A stretch of 64,000 nucleotides of DNA from Hydractinia symbiolongicarpus. Taxonomy: Eukaryota > Cnidaria > Hydrozoa > Anthoathecata > Hydractiniidae. Shown in pieces: positions 10,645 to 22,462 of the stretch; position 1 is the first letter of the stretch; each line of letters begins with the position of its first letter. The DNA lies in assembly GCF_029227915.1 (NCBI RefSeq), contig NC_079883.1:13144001-13208000 (forward strand), written 5' to 3'. The translations under genes were made by a program, and so were the position numbers. The notes under the pieces were generated by a model. The model ran no database searches, was not told the origin of the DNA, and saw only the letters and a program-made list of their open reading frames with translations.

Positions 10645-12116
10645 AATTCATTGATCATAAAGGTATATATTTATAAAAATATCATTTTATGTGTAAGACT
10701 GTTTTGGAAATTTCTTTTAATACACCTTTACGATAATTCAATTGGACATGCATTCCTACGGCTCTTCATCGTTTTACAATATCTGAAGAAAAGAGGTAAA
10801 AATAGTGTTTTTATAAGAGTTTGTTAGAGACGAAAGCATATTTTCTCCATTACTTCCTTCGTATCAATTTCTTTCAAATTTTCAGGAAACGTTAATAATA
10901 ATAAGATACAACTTATCTGTACTTTTCATCAAAAGCAAAACACGACAAGAAAATTTATCACAGAAAAATGTGTTTTCTCCTTATAAAAGTGTGATGTTTA
11001 CCCCCTCTGATCGCAAAATAAGCTGCAATGGAGTGTTAGTTTTCCCGAATTATTGTAAAGGTGTATTGTGAAGTTACATGTTTTATCATTTTGAAAAGTG
11101 TTTTCAGCCTGTTTTTAAATCAACTTTTCAGCAGGCTTTCATTACATTTATTTTGTGTTTTAGTGTGTTTGGTTTCCTTCCATCTATTGTTTATTATGTA
11201 TACTATCTTGATAAATGGAGACCAAAGCCAAAAAGGTAGCTCTCGTTGTTGTTTTTATGCCTGTGCAAGATAAAATATTTTTACAGTTTTGGATAAGAAA
11301 GTGCTAAAAATGTGTGCTTATGATAAAAATAACAGGGTTCGAATTTAGGAGGTCGCAATTTGCAGTTTGCAAAATGAAATGCTGTATGGATATGTTAAAA
11401 TTACAAATCCAATTTCTTCAATCAATTATTTGCTTCTTTCATTTCTATAACCGTGCTGCCACAAAATAACCATTATCAAATGATAAATAGCAAGTGGTCT
11501 ACTTCTTCTCTATGCAGGCAGCAAATTTTTGCAAACTGACTTTATATTTCTAATTCGAATATCAGATTGTGGTACCATAAATTATCGAGTCAAGTCAAAT
11601 AATTATCTTGTATTTTCTAGATACAAAGATGTCATTTTGAGGAAGTGTCAAGCGGTTTTCTGTTGTATTTTGTCTTATTTTTCATTTTGTATTTATTTAT
11701 TTACCTTTATTTTTCGAAATGCTGTAACAAAGAAAGGTAACAAGTATTTCGGCTGTTACTAATCAATTCTACATGCAAAAGTCAAAAAACAGATAAAAGA
11801 AATAAATAAATCAAAAAACAATATTGTAATAAAAATATATTTTAGCATTTGTTAATTTTATTTTCTAGCTCTACATTTCACAAACAAAAACAAAAGCGTC
11901 AGGTGTAGTATTTTAAACCAGGTGTAGTATAACCCCAAAGAGGATTTTGGTACCACTGATTTTTTGACAAGCACTTCCAATCTTCCAATCTTCAGATCAA
12001 TTCAATTATAAGTACAAAGTTTTGGCTGTATATTCTTTTTTTAATCAGTTTGGAATGCCTTAGCCATGAAAATGTGCTTTTAACTTTAGGTTCTAAAATC
12101 TTTGTTTTCATTTTAG

Positions 12117-12171
12117 CCTGCCTTCGTTGCACTTCTGGAGGCAAGCACTGACTACGTTGCCAAAATCACAG
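12117..12171 (+). other. Candidate isolated coding exon
   Basis: Between a good acceptor (tttgttttcattttag) and a gttaagt donor, the plus strand reads PAFVALLEASTDYVAKIT. Base composition is clearly more GC-rich than its surroundings. I do not recognise it and found no partner exons. It may belong to a small gene or be the scar of an old one. Confidence 0.3.
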
Positions 12172-13179
12172 GTTAAGTATAACAGGCTAAGTATGTAGGT
12201 TTGAAGTGCGGGTTTTTCAATATTTCGGTCGGGCCTCGGTCAGGGTAAACTTACGTCAGGTAACGGTAAAACAGATATATAAACTGATCTTAACACGGTA
12301 CTACTACACATATGGTCTAGCCAAATATAAAAACAGATACTACAGGTATATAGTATAGATATGAGGGTGGAGAGGGGAAGCGATATTAGGAGTGATTATT
12401 AACATATTTATAAAGTATTTTTATGTAAAGTTTATCAGAAAAAGATAAATATTTTATGAGTAATATAAATACTATTTCTGCTTATCTTTATTCGTGTAAA
12501 TATTTTTTGATGTTTTGAAAACATGTTTTGTTTTGTTTTCGCAAAAGTTGGAAAGGTTTGCGTTGTTTTGAGAGAGTGACAATATTGTTGCTAAGTTGTG
12601 TTAAAGTTCTACCGTTTTTTTAAGAGTGAGGGTAAAGAGAATGACTTCAAAGTATTCTTTTTAAGATATTTATACTTATTTTAATCAGAATTGTAAATTT
12701 GTAAATAGTTGTAAAATATTGTGAAGTTTTACAATCAATGTTGTTATTGGTACATTTTAACCAAAAGTCCAATTTCTTCAAGCATCAAAGTATAGGCTGA
12801 ATTATATTTGCAGCGTACTTGGAACAGCTGGAAATAACGGTGGGAAATTGGTTTTAATAAAAAGGAGAAGGAGGAAAAATTTACAGGGCCTCTTTAAAGA
12901 CAATCGTGCAAGACTTAAAATCTTGAAATAGGAGAAGATGTCCTTAAAAACCTTAAGTATTAATTAGAGCTTGTATTAAAACGCAAATGTGTCCTACAAG
13001 AATGGAAATTTTTGCCTCTCTGAGCACCGACACGGGAGTAGTCGTGTGTTCGAATCTCATCTTGGTAACTATTTTTACTTTTTTTTTCTTTTTACTAACT
13101 CGTAACTAACTATGTCCGAAATAATCAATTGCAACGTCACAGATTTAAATTTCGTACCTAAACTCTCTAAGTACTTGGA

Positions 13180-15760
13180 AGTCATCTAAATGACGTTTCA
13201 GGCCAAATTTGGTATTTGTTTTCGACAAAACTTGGCACAGTTAACAAAAAAAGTATGCTGAACATAATAGTGACACCATAATTTTGATTTTTGTCACTTA
13301 ACGTCATTTTAGGCCAAATTGGTCCAAAAATTAAAACTATTTTAGACAAAACTTGGCAAAGTTAACAAAAAAAGTATGCCGAACATGGTGACATTAAAAT
13401 TTTGATTTTTTGTCACCTAAATGTCATTTTAGGCCAAAATTGGTTCGAAAATTAAAATACTTTATTTTCAACAAAATTTGGCACAGTTAACAAAAAAAGT
13501 ATGCTGAATATGATAGTGACATCAAAATTTTGATTTTTGTCACCTAAATGGAGTTTAAGCTCATAAACGTTTCAATCGCGCGACTTTCAACCATGAATGA
13601 TAGGCTGTATTTTTTGTTAGCAGAAATTGTAAAATTGGGTGGCATTGTGGATGTTTCATAGTTGTGCATTTTCCATAGCGAGATAGTTTATGCAGCGCCT
13701 GCATATTGTTTATTTTTTAAAAAGATAAGATTAGTGTTCACAAGCTTTATTTAACTAACTGGTAAAGTAAAGGTGTTTCCACCAAAGTTTTCAAAAGTGA
13801 ATATAGGCAGAATTAAGGTCTCCCCAAATGCCTGGAAAGTAGTCTGCGAAAAATAAAATTTCCACAACAATACATAAGAGAAAAACGAAGACGCTCCACC
13901 ATATATAAATAATTACGAGAACGAAATTCTTTTTGTAGCGAAAAGAATTTCTCGTTTTCGCTTTCTTCTTTCTGTCAGTCAGTTTACCCCAGACTGACCC
14001 AACGAAAATTGAAATTTCGAGGAATTTTCCGTTCAAGAAGATCTCACAAATCAATTTCGAAAATAACTGCGTAGTCCACAAGAAATGTTATTGCCCATCT
14101 GAATAGCAAAATATGTCGTGTCTAACTTCGTAACAGAAATCACAATTTAATAGACAGCTTTTTGTAAACTTTATTCGCGAGGTTGTTTACGTATATCATA
14201 CGTCTTGTTATTCTCTAGAAAAAAACCTTGAAATAAGAATTTCTAAAAAAGAATACTGTCATGAAAGTGTATCAACTAGACCTAACAAATTCGTTTTCAG
14301 GGCTTTCTGATATTTTCTTTGCGCATTTTTAAAAGATCTGGGGTAGAGGTTAAAGGACAAAATTGCTTTTACAAAAACCACCTGCTTGCTGACGCATGTT
14401 ACAAAGATGCGATAGTTTTATTCTAAAGTGTTTTAAATCAGGAAGTATGTCGTTTTATTGGTTTGCTCACAAAAAATTGTTACTGGTTTTAAAAACAACA
14501 GTCTCTGAGGTCTGAGGGTTTGTTGAAATATAAACAACCTTTTCCAGGCGAGGTTCGAAAATTGTAGTGTTTTTAAAGAGATAAAGGTCGTCAGAACAAA
14601 GTTGCGGTATCCTCGTCTTCAGGTTTTAATTTTAATATAAAAAATCTGAGTTAAGGGGTGCTTCTGAAGAAAATATCGTGGATAGACCGTCCGAGATTGT
14701 CAAAAAGAAAAAATTAGCCTGAGAACGAGGTTCGTTTTGGTTAAATTTGTTATCTTTATCCTTAAATAAATGGTGTTTTTGGACAATGTTTGTCTTTTTT
14801 CAACCTCGTCCCCATGGCTTGTTTGGTTTTAAAAAGTATAACAAGAGGCCCTGGGGGCTCTAAGAATTTCCGCTCGCTACAGAAATATTTGATGACAACC
14901 TGCTAATTCGTTGTGTTATCGTGGCAAACATTCGAAGAGGTTTGGTGCATGAAGCTCTGAAGATAAAGCACACAAGTGACATTATATCTTACAACAAACG
15001 CAAACAAAACGAAACGTGTCCTAATAAACTCATATTTTAAAAGAAATTGCTAACAAAAATATAGCCTATCATTCATGGTTAAAAGTCTTGCTATTGAAAC
15101 GTTTATGCTCTTAAACAGCATTTAGTTGACATCATGTTCATCATACTTTTCTTGTTAACTTTGCCAATTTTTGTCCAAAATAAAGTAGTTTTAATTTTTG
15201 GACAAATTTTGGCCTAAAATGACATTTAGGTGACAAAAAATCAAACTTTTGTATCGCCATCATTTTCAGCATACTTTATGTTAACTGTGCCAAATTTGGC
15301 CGAAAATGAAGTGGTTTTAATTTTTGGACCAATTTTGGCCTCAAATGGCATTTAGGTGACAAAAATCAAAATTTTAATGTCACCATTATGTTCAGCATAC
15401 TTTTCTTGTTAACTTTGCCAAATTTGGCCGAAAATAAAGTGGTTTTAATTTTTGGACCAATTTTGGCGAAAATGACAATTAAGGTGGCAAAAAATCAAAA
15501 TTTTGATGTAACCAACATGTTCAGCATACTTTTTTTGTTAACTGTGTCAAATTTTGTCGAAAATAAAATGGTTTTAAATTTTGGATCAATTTTGGCCGAA
15601 ATGACCTTTAAGGTGGCAAAAAATCAAAATTTTGATGTCACCATCATGTTCAGCATACTTTTCTTGTTAACTGTGCCAAATTTTGTCGAAAATAAAGTAG
15701 TTTTAATTTTTGGACCAATTTTGGCCTGATATGACATTTAGGTAACAAAAGATCAGAGGA
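13180..15760. mobile_element. Fold-back element with minisatellite arms
   Basis: The left arm (13180-13560) has about three tandem units of roughly 115 bp built on ttttaggccaaa, ggcacagttaac, aaaaaaagtatgctgaacat and attttgatttttgtcac. The right arm (15123-15760) has five such units in the opposite orientation. Inside each arm a further inverted pair matches (13556-13615 with 15055-15120), around cataaacgtttcaat and catgaatgataggct. The roughly 1.4 kb core shows no transposase. The structure looks like a non-autonomous DNA element with long inverted termini containing internal repeats. Confidence 0.75.
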
Positions 15761-16827
15761 ACGTGAATTCCCAGGGTCTATTTTTTCTCCCAAAATGCTC
15801 CATAAGAAAAAAACGACGGTTTTAAAGAATTTCCTACGCCTTCGGGCGCGGAAATTCAAAAATCTTCGAGGGGAGAAGTTAGGACTTTTCTCTAAATTCG
15901 GCATGGTTTTTCGAGCACTTCCTTGTGTCCGATAACAGAACATGGTAGCATTCGTGTGTCATTTTGACGATATTGAAATGATGTAGCTACGTTAAATTTT
16001 GTTGAAGGAGGAGCAAAATATTTCTTTATTGCTTGATGTAAAAGCTATTGCCGGCCCAACATCGGTCCCAGGAAACTCATTGGCGATGCGTTCATTGACA
16101 AAACTGGCACCATCATATGTGCAAATTAGGGACAACAGGACCTGGGATCGAGGTTGCTTGGCAACGACTTAAAGTTTGTCAACCGATAACTATTCTTATC
16201 ATTAATTTATATTTTTTACAGGTCTTTATTTATATGATACATTTATTATTCCTTTTCTAGTGCATATTGTATTACTAGTTGTCGCCCGTCATCATAAATG
16301 AATTACTCCAAGAGGAAGTGGGGGAGAGGGGGAGTTGGGGGTTCGAAATAAAGCTGCGTGCAACTAATTTAACAGACTGCTATTCCGGGATTCGGCTGAT
16401 CATAAAGTACTATCGAGGTTTATCTCAAAGAGCTCTGAAGATTATAAACAACAGCCTACGTTCTAAGCACCTCTGCGCGTAGTATGTAATATTTAAAAAG
16501 GCAAGAGGAATCGAGGTTAAACCCTGGGCCATGGGGCGTATATTGACCTTACAAATTTAAATTTTCGGCTACTTGTTTTATTTACGTGTTTCTAATAAAG
16601 CGTTCTTAACTTCAGCGCTCAGTGTTGAATATCTAGACAAACACTTTTGAATTTATTTCTGGCCGCGACGGTTGTTTTTGACAGCTTTGGCGTTTGTAGA
16701 TGAACAACGTTTATAAGAACCAATAAAATATTAGAAAACGCTTTCATTTTAACGCAATAGAAATTGAGTGCTTCAAGTTTTAACGCCGGAAAGCTAGGAT
16801 CAAAAACGCTTTGATGGAAGGCAGCGT

Positions 16828-17334
16828 TTAGTCTTCTTCGCTTTTTTCGTCAAAGCCTTCATTGTCACTGCTGTTTTCAGAGCTGTCGTCATCTTCCGTC
16901 TCGCAGTCGTCGTCGTCGTCTTGACTGACGTATCCATCATAATGTGTATCTATGGTAATGACGTTTTCATTCAGCATGGTTTTCAGCAAGTTTTTTTCGT
17001 CGCTTGATAGCAATGACACCAACTTTCTCATGCTGCTTGTCTTTAAAAGCTTCGTGTAGAAGTCAACATGGTACTGTGCGTCCAGACTTAACATCAGAAG
17101 CAAATAACTATAAACAGCGCACCCCGATTCTTTGGTACCATCTTTTCTTTGTGGCTCTGATTTGTCCTTTACGAGAATTGGCTTTTTTGCTGGATAAACG
17201 GTGCTGTTTTCCATTTCTTCCATGAAAAATGTATCAACTAATTCCGCGTCTGCTTTTCGTTGCCGGTCAAATTTCGCAAGTTCTTTCTCGACCAACCCAT
17301 CTTTAAACACTTTTGCGTTTACGTACGACAGCAT
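16828..17334 (-). CDS. Small acidic-tailed protein, member 1 of a local paralogous family
   Basis: A 168-aa minus-strand frame starts at ATG (MLSYVNAKVFKDG) and ends in TAA. Codon use is richer in GC than the surrounding DNA, which supports coding. The centre, about residues 73-120, contains SYLLLMLSLDAQYHVDFYTK and then LVSLLSSDEKNLLKTML. The last 35 residues are almost entirely Asp, Glu and Ser (QDDDDDCETEDDDSSENSSD). There is no signal peptide or clear membrane span. It is paralogous to the product at 20516-20905: both have an acidic stretch ending in FF, then a helical YxLxxL segment, a DFY motif followed by LL, and a (D/E)-rich LLxxL helix. I do not recognise the family. A nuclear or nucleic-acid-associated role would be only a guess from the acidic tail. 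Further exons are possible but not needed. Confidence 0.6.
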   Translation of the reverse strand: MLSYVNAKVFKDGLVEKELAKFDRQRKADAELVDTFFMEEMENSTVYPAKKPILVKDKSEPQRKDGTKESGCAVYSYLLLMLSLDAQYHVDFYTKLLKTSSMRKLVSLLSSDEKNLLKTMLNENVITIDTHYDGYVSQDDDDDCETEDDDSSENSSDNEGFDEKSEED

Positions 17335-20300
17335 ATAACTTAAACTAAAAGAAGGAACTCAATACACTAATAATTATACTAACCTCGTCCCCAGTGTTAT
17401 TTTTTTAAAACGTTAATAATGAATTGTGCCGTTGGTGGTTGAAGATTCTCTTTATCCCACCCAGTTACCTCTGACACCTTGGTGACACAAATCTAAAATT
17501 AGTTAAGAGATTCTCCGTCTGGATCTCTCTCTAAATTCAATTTTTTTTTTATATTATATTTATAGTTGTTAACGTACCCCCGGGACAATATGATAACAAA
17601 AGAATTCAAGTCGCAAATAAAATAAACCTATCCCCACTCCCCCAGAAGAGGTTGATAAGGGTTTCAAGTAAGAAAACCAGTAATCAAAAATGAAACAAAA
17701 TTAAAGCGTTTATTGACAAGGGGTTTACCTCTTGGTAAAATATGTCGGTTAAAATGTGAAATTATTTTTTCATTGACTGTTATTTTTTTTACCGACTTTA
17801 CTCTTAACCGACTCTTTTTTGAGGTCGGAATTTTTAAACCAAAGTTTTTGTTACCGGAATATTTAATACAAACCTTTGATTCTTTGTTTTTAAAGTATTA
17901 GCTGGAATAAATTTGAAGGAAAAATTTATATTGAATGTTGTGCTGTTAATTTTATTGCCGCTAATCACAGTCGGTAAAAAGCGACCATTCAGTCGGCAAA
18001 AATGGTGACCGAATTTTGTGATAATAATTAAAAATTTTGCCGACTTTTTTTTTAAGCGACACTTTTTAACACCGATATAAAAATACAGATGATCGACAAT
18101 AACATTTGGTACATATGAATTTTTTCTTTCAGAGGATAATTTAACAACTCACACGAAGCTTCTCTGGTAAACTTTTTTATTTTATTTTTTACAAAGAGTT
18201 TTGATATTTTTGCAAAAATCATGAAATAAAAATTAGAAAAACACCAAAAAAGTATAGTATATGTAAAGGAGAAAAAGCATACCTTGGGTAGGGTGCCATT
18301 TTTAATATCTTTTTAAAAAATGTGAACTGTAAACTAGCTTCTCACTAAAATAAAAATATTCCAAAACAGTGTATTCAGTATTTTTATATTTTTCAAATAT
18401 GTATTTAGAAACTTTATACCTTAAATTGTTTTATCGGTTTGCGTTTTCATCGTTAATTATTCAAATGATAATATTTTTTCTGTGTTGCTGTCGCGGATGC
18501 AACCTCTTTCTTAGTTTTCTTCTTCAGAATTCTCGCATTATAATGTACTTTTTCAACTTGATTACTAGCAAAATTGAAACGAGTTTAAATACTTCAGTTC
18601 TTAATGAATTAATTCACAGATGAGGGACGGGATTAATAATTGATGGCGGGTAGTGGAGTAATGAGGTTGGTGCGGGTGAAGGGATGGTTTAAATACTTCT
18701 GACCTCAATGAATTAAATAATAGTAGAGGGACAGACATAATTATCGAGGGCGGGTGGTGACGTAATAAGTTGGTGCGGGTGAAGGATGGTACTGTGGAGC
18801 ACAAGGATTACTCGATACATTTCCCTACGTACAGAATTCTTTACGGCACTGTAGGTACAAAGATAACGCGACAAAAATTTCTCGGCAATACTGGTGTCAA
18901 ATTATCTTACTATGTAAGAAATTTGCAGAGTTAGCGTTCCTTTCTTTCAACCTTAGTGGGACTCTTGAAATGTAAGGTTGGATTAAAAACAACCTCGTCT
19001 CCAGTCCTGGAACTATTATCACAGACCAGCGACGTTGCAGTTTTGACACAAACGTTATTTTTGACCTGCGCAGAAAAGTCACAATGTACTTTGTTTTTCG
19101 GGTTCTTGACGGAATGCCTATTTTGTTGCGTAGAGGGATCTCATTCGCTTCAAATGTAGTATCTGTTTGGGGTCCCTTTCAATGAAGAAGAATAAACAAT
19201 GTCAAATATCCCTAATTTCAAGCATTAAAAAGAGTATTTAGTTTTGAAGCCCGCTATTTTGGGTTAAAACATACTTCAGCATAACATAATCACATGGTTT
19301 CAAAAACTATAGCCCGAAACTATACTCAAATATAGCCTGGATTAATTATATTGCATTGTGTTGTTAACTGGTCAAGCTATCTTATCAGTAAAAAAGTGAT
19401 CAAAAGTTGGTTCAGTGACTAATAAGTTTTGCTGATCAAAATTTATACCAAGCGATTTTATTTTTGGTGGTTCTTACTTTACCGAACAACTAAGCGACTT
19501 TAATTTCGCGGGTTTTCGCTTAATACCGGTTTGTTTGTTTTCCTTTTCTTATTGATGCATTAAGAAATAAATCAGAGAATACCAAGGCTGGATGAGTAAA
19601 AAATAACTTTGTTCAAGTAACCGAAATTTTACCGACCTCTTTGTTTGCTAACTTCAGTTATGTATAAGGTATAAATATTGTAACTGCTTATTACACGAAA
19701 AATAAGGGTAAAAAAGTTTATTAAAAAATTTAAAAACACAGTTCGAAAGCAAATTTTTTTCTTTTCTTTTAAACAGCCTTAAAGTACTCTCATTTTATGA
19801 TATGTCATTATTCATCTTTGAAGTATCAAAATAAAGCATTCGTCTGAAAACATTCATTTTCTTTTTATGATTCCCATCTGAATTTAAGACTTATCTTGAA
19901 TTTGTTTTTCTTATTAAATTTCCTGAGCTTTAGAATTTGATTCAGGCCAAGCGTTTTTTAAAAAAAGGGTTTTTAATTTTTAGCTAAATTTCAGTCTTTA
20001 TGTTCTTGTGAGTTGGATTTAAATAAAACTAAAAATTTATAGTATTCCAAAAGTTTGTTTCCTGATGTAGTACCACGCTCCTTGCTCTTCGCTTAATATC
20101 AACAAAGCAAGAATTCCTGGAAACTAAGTTGACAGTAGTGAAGTGATCGTGACAGCAGAAACGCAACGATTTTTTCTTTTTTACGTAATACTGGCAACGA
20201 TCTATTTATAAATAAAAAATACATTAAAATACAGATTATATATAAAGAATATATTAGAACACGAGGCCGAAGTGACGTCAAAATATTTACAAGTGTCAAA

Positions 20301-20515
20301 ACAAAAAATTTAAAGTAGTGCATCAAATCTTTCTCGCTTTAATATACAGGGTCGAAGAAGCAGGAAGGGGGAGGGTTTGGGGATACCCCTCCTCCAGAAT
20401 TGTTTTTCTACATTCTGAAGCAGGAAACCTAGAATTTGAACAGTATTTAGTCAATATCAAGGCCACAATCATAGTCAGCCTCATTTCAAAACGAGGCAAA
20501 AATGTTTTATTTATA
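17335..20515. other. Spacer between the two small paralogues
   Basis: It contains scattered ccgactttt/aagcgact motifs (17780-18075 and 19450-19640) that look like remnants of one element family, a roughly 110-bp tandem duplication at 18.6-18.8 kb, and hairpin-family ends near 17385 and 18990. I see no gene. Confidence 0.5.
18582..18800. repeat. Tandem duplication, ~110-bp unit
   Basis: Two diverged units each run tttaaatacttc, aatgaatta, gagggac, aattatyga, ggcgggt, gttggtgcgggtgaagg. The unit boundary is near 18692. Confidence 0.75.
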
Positions 20516-20905
20516 TTATTGCTTGGTTATCTTCATTTTTTCTTTGAGAAATTTCACGTAAAACGGCCACAGTTTTGAAATGCTTTTCTTGTTGTCTTGC
20601 TTCAAATATAATTTCTCCAAGAGTTTTTGTTGATCTTCCGTCATATGCAACAAACTGGTGAACGTCTTGGAGCGAGAAAGCAACTCGTAGAAATCGGCTG
20701 GCAACTCCATTTCGCACACAAGTAAAATCAAGATATAATTCGTCATTGCTCGATTATCTTTCTCTTCGTTTGATTTTCCCATCCTTTTGCTGCGATTTGT
20801 TCTCTCTTTCCCAATTTCAAGAGTAGCAAAAAATTCTTCTTCTATGTCTTCCACGTCTAAATCTTGCATAGTCACACCAATTTGATTCTGTTTTTTCCCA
20901 GTCAT
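20516..20905 (-). CDS. Small protein, member 2 of the local paralogous family
   Basis: A 129-aa minus-strand frame starts at ATG (MTGKKQNQIG) and stops at the TAA at 20516. It has an acidic N-terminal part, DLDVEDIEEEFFATLE, followed by a basic stretch (NRSKRMGKSNEEK). A predicted helical core follows: NYILILLVCEMELPADFYEL then TSLLHMTEDQQKLLEKLYL. The C-terminus is basic (KFLKEKMKITKQ). It lacks the acidic tail of the larger paralogue but keeps the acidic-FF motif, the DFY-x-LL motif and the LL helix in the same order. Both genes lie on the minus strand about 3.2 kb apart, so they are probably a local duplication. Function unknown. Confidence 0.55.
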   Translation of the reverse strand: MTGKKQNQIGVTMQDLDVEDIEEEFFATLEIGKERTNRSKRMGKSNEEKDNRAMTNYILILLVCEMELPADFYELLSRSKTFTSLLHMTEDQQKLLEKLYLKQDNKKSISKLWPFYVKFLKEKMKITKQ

Positions 20906-21674
20906 ATTTAAGCTTCTCTCACTTTTTTTTTTTTTGGAATAGTAATTTTATTTTTTATACAAAATCGTTTAGTATTCAAATTCACTAGAGTGTTAAAAAC
21001 CTTTCATAATATTATAAAATTATATGACTCTTTATATCCCAACTTCTTTAACAGACTTCTAAGAACTACAAAAAGTAAGGTAAGGCCTGGCTTACATTGC
21101 AAAAAATCTAATAGGAATTCGTTGAAGTTGATATCATTAAATTTTTTCGGCATCTCCTTTTAAAAATGCAAGAAAAATCTCAAATATAATATACGTCTAG
21201 AAGTAGAGAATGATTGTTATACAATTGCACATGCGCACAGCTTACGTGATTTTCCTTTTATTTCGAAAGTGTAAAGCGGGTTTTTATTTCGAAAGTGTAA
21301 AGCGAATTCATTTATTGATGAACACGCAAACTTGCATTATCAAAAAGAATGGGAACTAAATTGGTATGAAAACATATTTACGTAAAGGGACACAATGCGT
21401 TATGTAAAATAGGTGACAACTTGTAAGATATCTATATCATTTTTATGAATCGTTATCAATATTTAAAACATTCAAACTAAAAGTGTTACGTAGATATTAT
21501 CTAACCTCGCAACCAATAGATCAACATCGTTTCCAGAGCCCCTTGTCTCATTTTGATATCAGGACGACAATCCCATATTCGTCCTGTCATTTTGACTTAA
21601 AAAAACAAAAACAGAAAGGGCCTGAGAACAAGGTCGATTGTCATCCTCGTCCCCAGGTTTTGCTGCCTGATGTC

Positions 21675-21728
21675 AAAGCAGTTCGCAAGAATCAGGTGGC
21701 AACTCCATTCCGTACACGAGCTGAATGA
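21675..21728 (-). pseudogene. Decayed fragment of the small-protein family
   Basis: On the minus strand this short piece reads IQLVYGMELPPDSCELL followed by a stop. It matches ILLVCEMELPADFYELL of the intact gene 0.9 kb away, and the DNA is also similar (ggcaactccattycg...). The conserved DFY is changed to DSC and nothing recognisable flanks it, so it is a relic. It abuts hairpin-element sequence (cctcgtccccagg near 21650). Confidence 0.6.
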
Positions 21729-22256
21729 TACTGCGCTATAGTACGGGTAACACAGGATAACTCGAAACGTTTTCCTTGGTGTCTTACACCGTTGCTGATA
21801 GTTCCTCATAGAAAATAACCGACAATTTTAAGCTCGGATAACTTCGTTTGAGTTACATGCGAATTAACAAGTAATTTTTTTTAACTAATTTTAAAATTAC
21901 TTTCTTGTCTTATTTTTCCAATCGACTGAAATTATCCCTGAAAAAGGAAATTCAAAGAATCAGAGAGATAGACGGAAGAAATTATACGAATAAGAACAGT
22001 TTAGAAACCAGATAATTTAGTGTTTTTCTATTTTTTTTTTATTCTTTTTTTTTAAGCACTTTCCATAAATATGACAGTTTATTACAAAAATTTGCGAAGC
22101 GCAAATTCTAAGTGCAAATTTCTCAAAATCTTAAAAATTATTTCTACAAGTGCAATAATTTGTTTACTGAAGCATGAATATTGTTGGAATTAGCCTGCAT
22201 CGTATGAATATTGGAATTTGTTTTTTTACCTTCACAGTTGAACTTTATGAAACGCA

Positions 22257-22462
22257 AGAACTGCCAAAAGTGTTTTCAATATAGGATACTTAACAATTCA
22301 AGTGTGCTTTTGTCTTTTTTAAGCCGAATTTTCTTACGTGGTGGTGACATATCTTTAAGTGCTGGTGATATTTCGTTACATGTTGGTAATATATCGTTAC
22401 GTGGTGGCGATATCGTTACGTGGGGGTGATTATAATTGAAAACACTTTTTGGCAGTTCTGGC
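22257..22462. mobile_element. Small fold-back element with internal minisatellite
   Basis: The inverted ends gaactgccaaaagtgttttcaat (22258-22280) and attgaaaacactttttggcagttc (22435-22458) enclose four to five units of about 25 bp of the type cgttacgtggtggtgatat (22334-22430). A loop of repeats is held between complementary arms. Confidence 0.7.

Larger units (their letters stand above)
10645..16827. other. Repeat-rich gene-poor interval
   Basis: It holds the 3' flank of the 620-codon gene, one candidate orphan exon (about 12.1 kb) and a large fold-back element (13.2-15.8 kb). It also holds hairpin-family ends near 14.8 kb and 16.05-16.15 kb. No other convincing gene is seen. Short open frames here lack protein-like composition. 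Confidence 0.55.

Noticed and set aside
13018-13070. tRNA-like B-box (gtgttcgaatctcatc) on the plus strand
   Set aside because: No acceptor stem or clear A-box at the right distance. It may be a SINE head relic but cannot be called a tRNA.
16279-16482. 67-codon plus-strand frame
   Set aside because: It does not resemble a protein, starts on an alternative codon and has no flanking signals.
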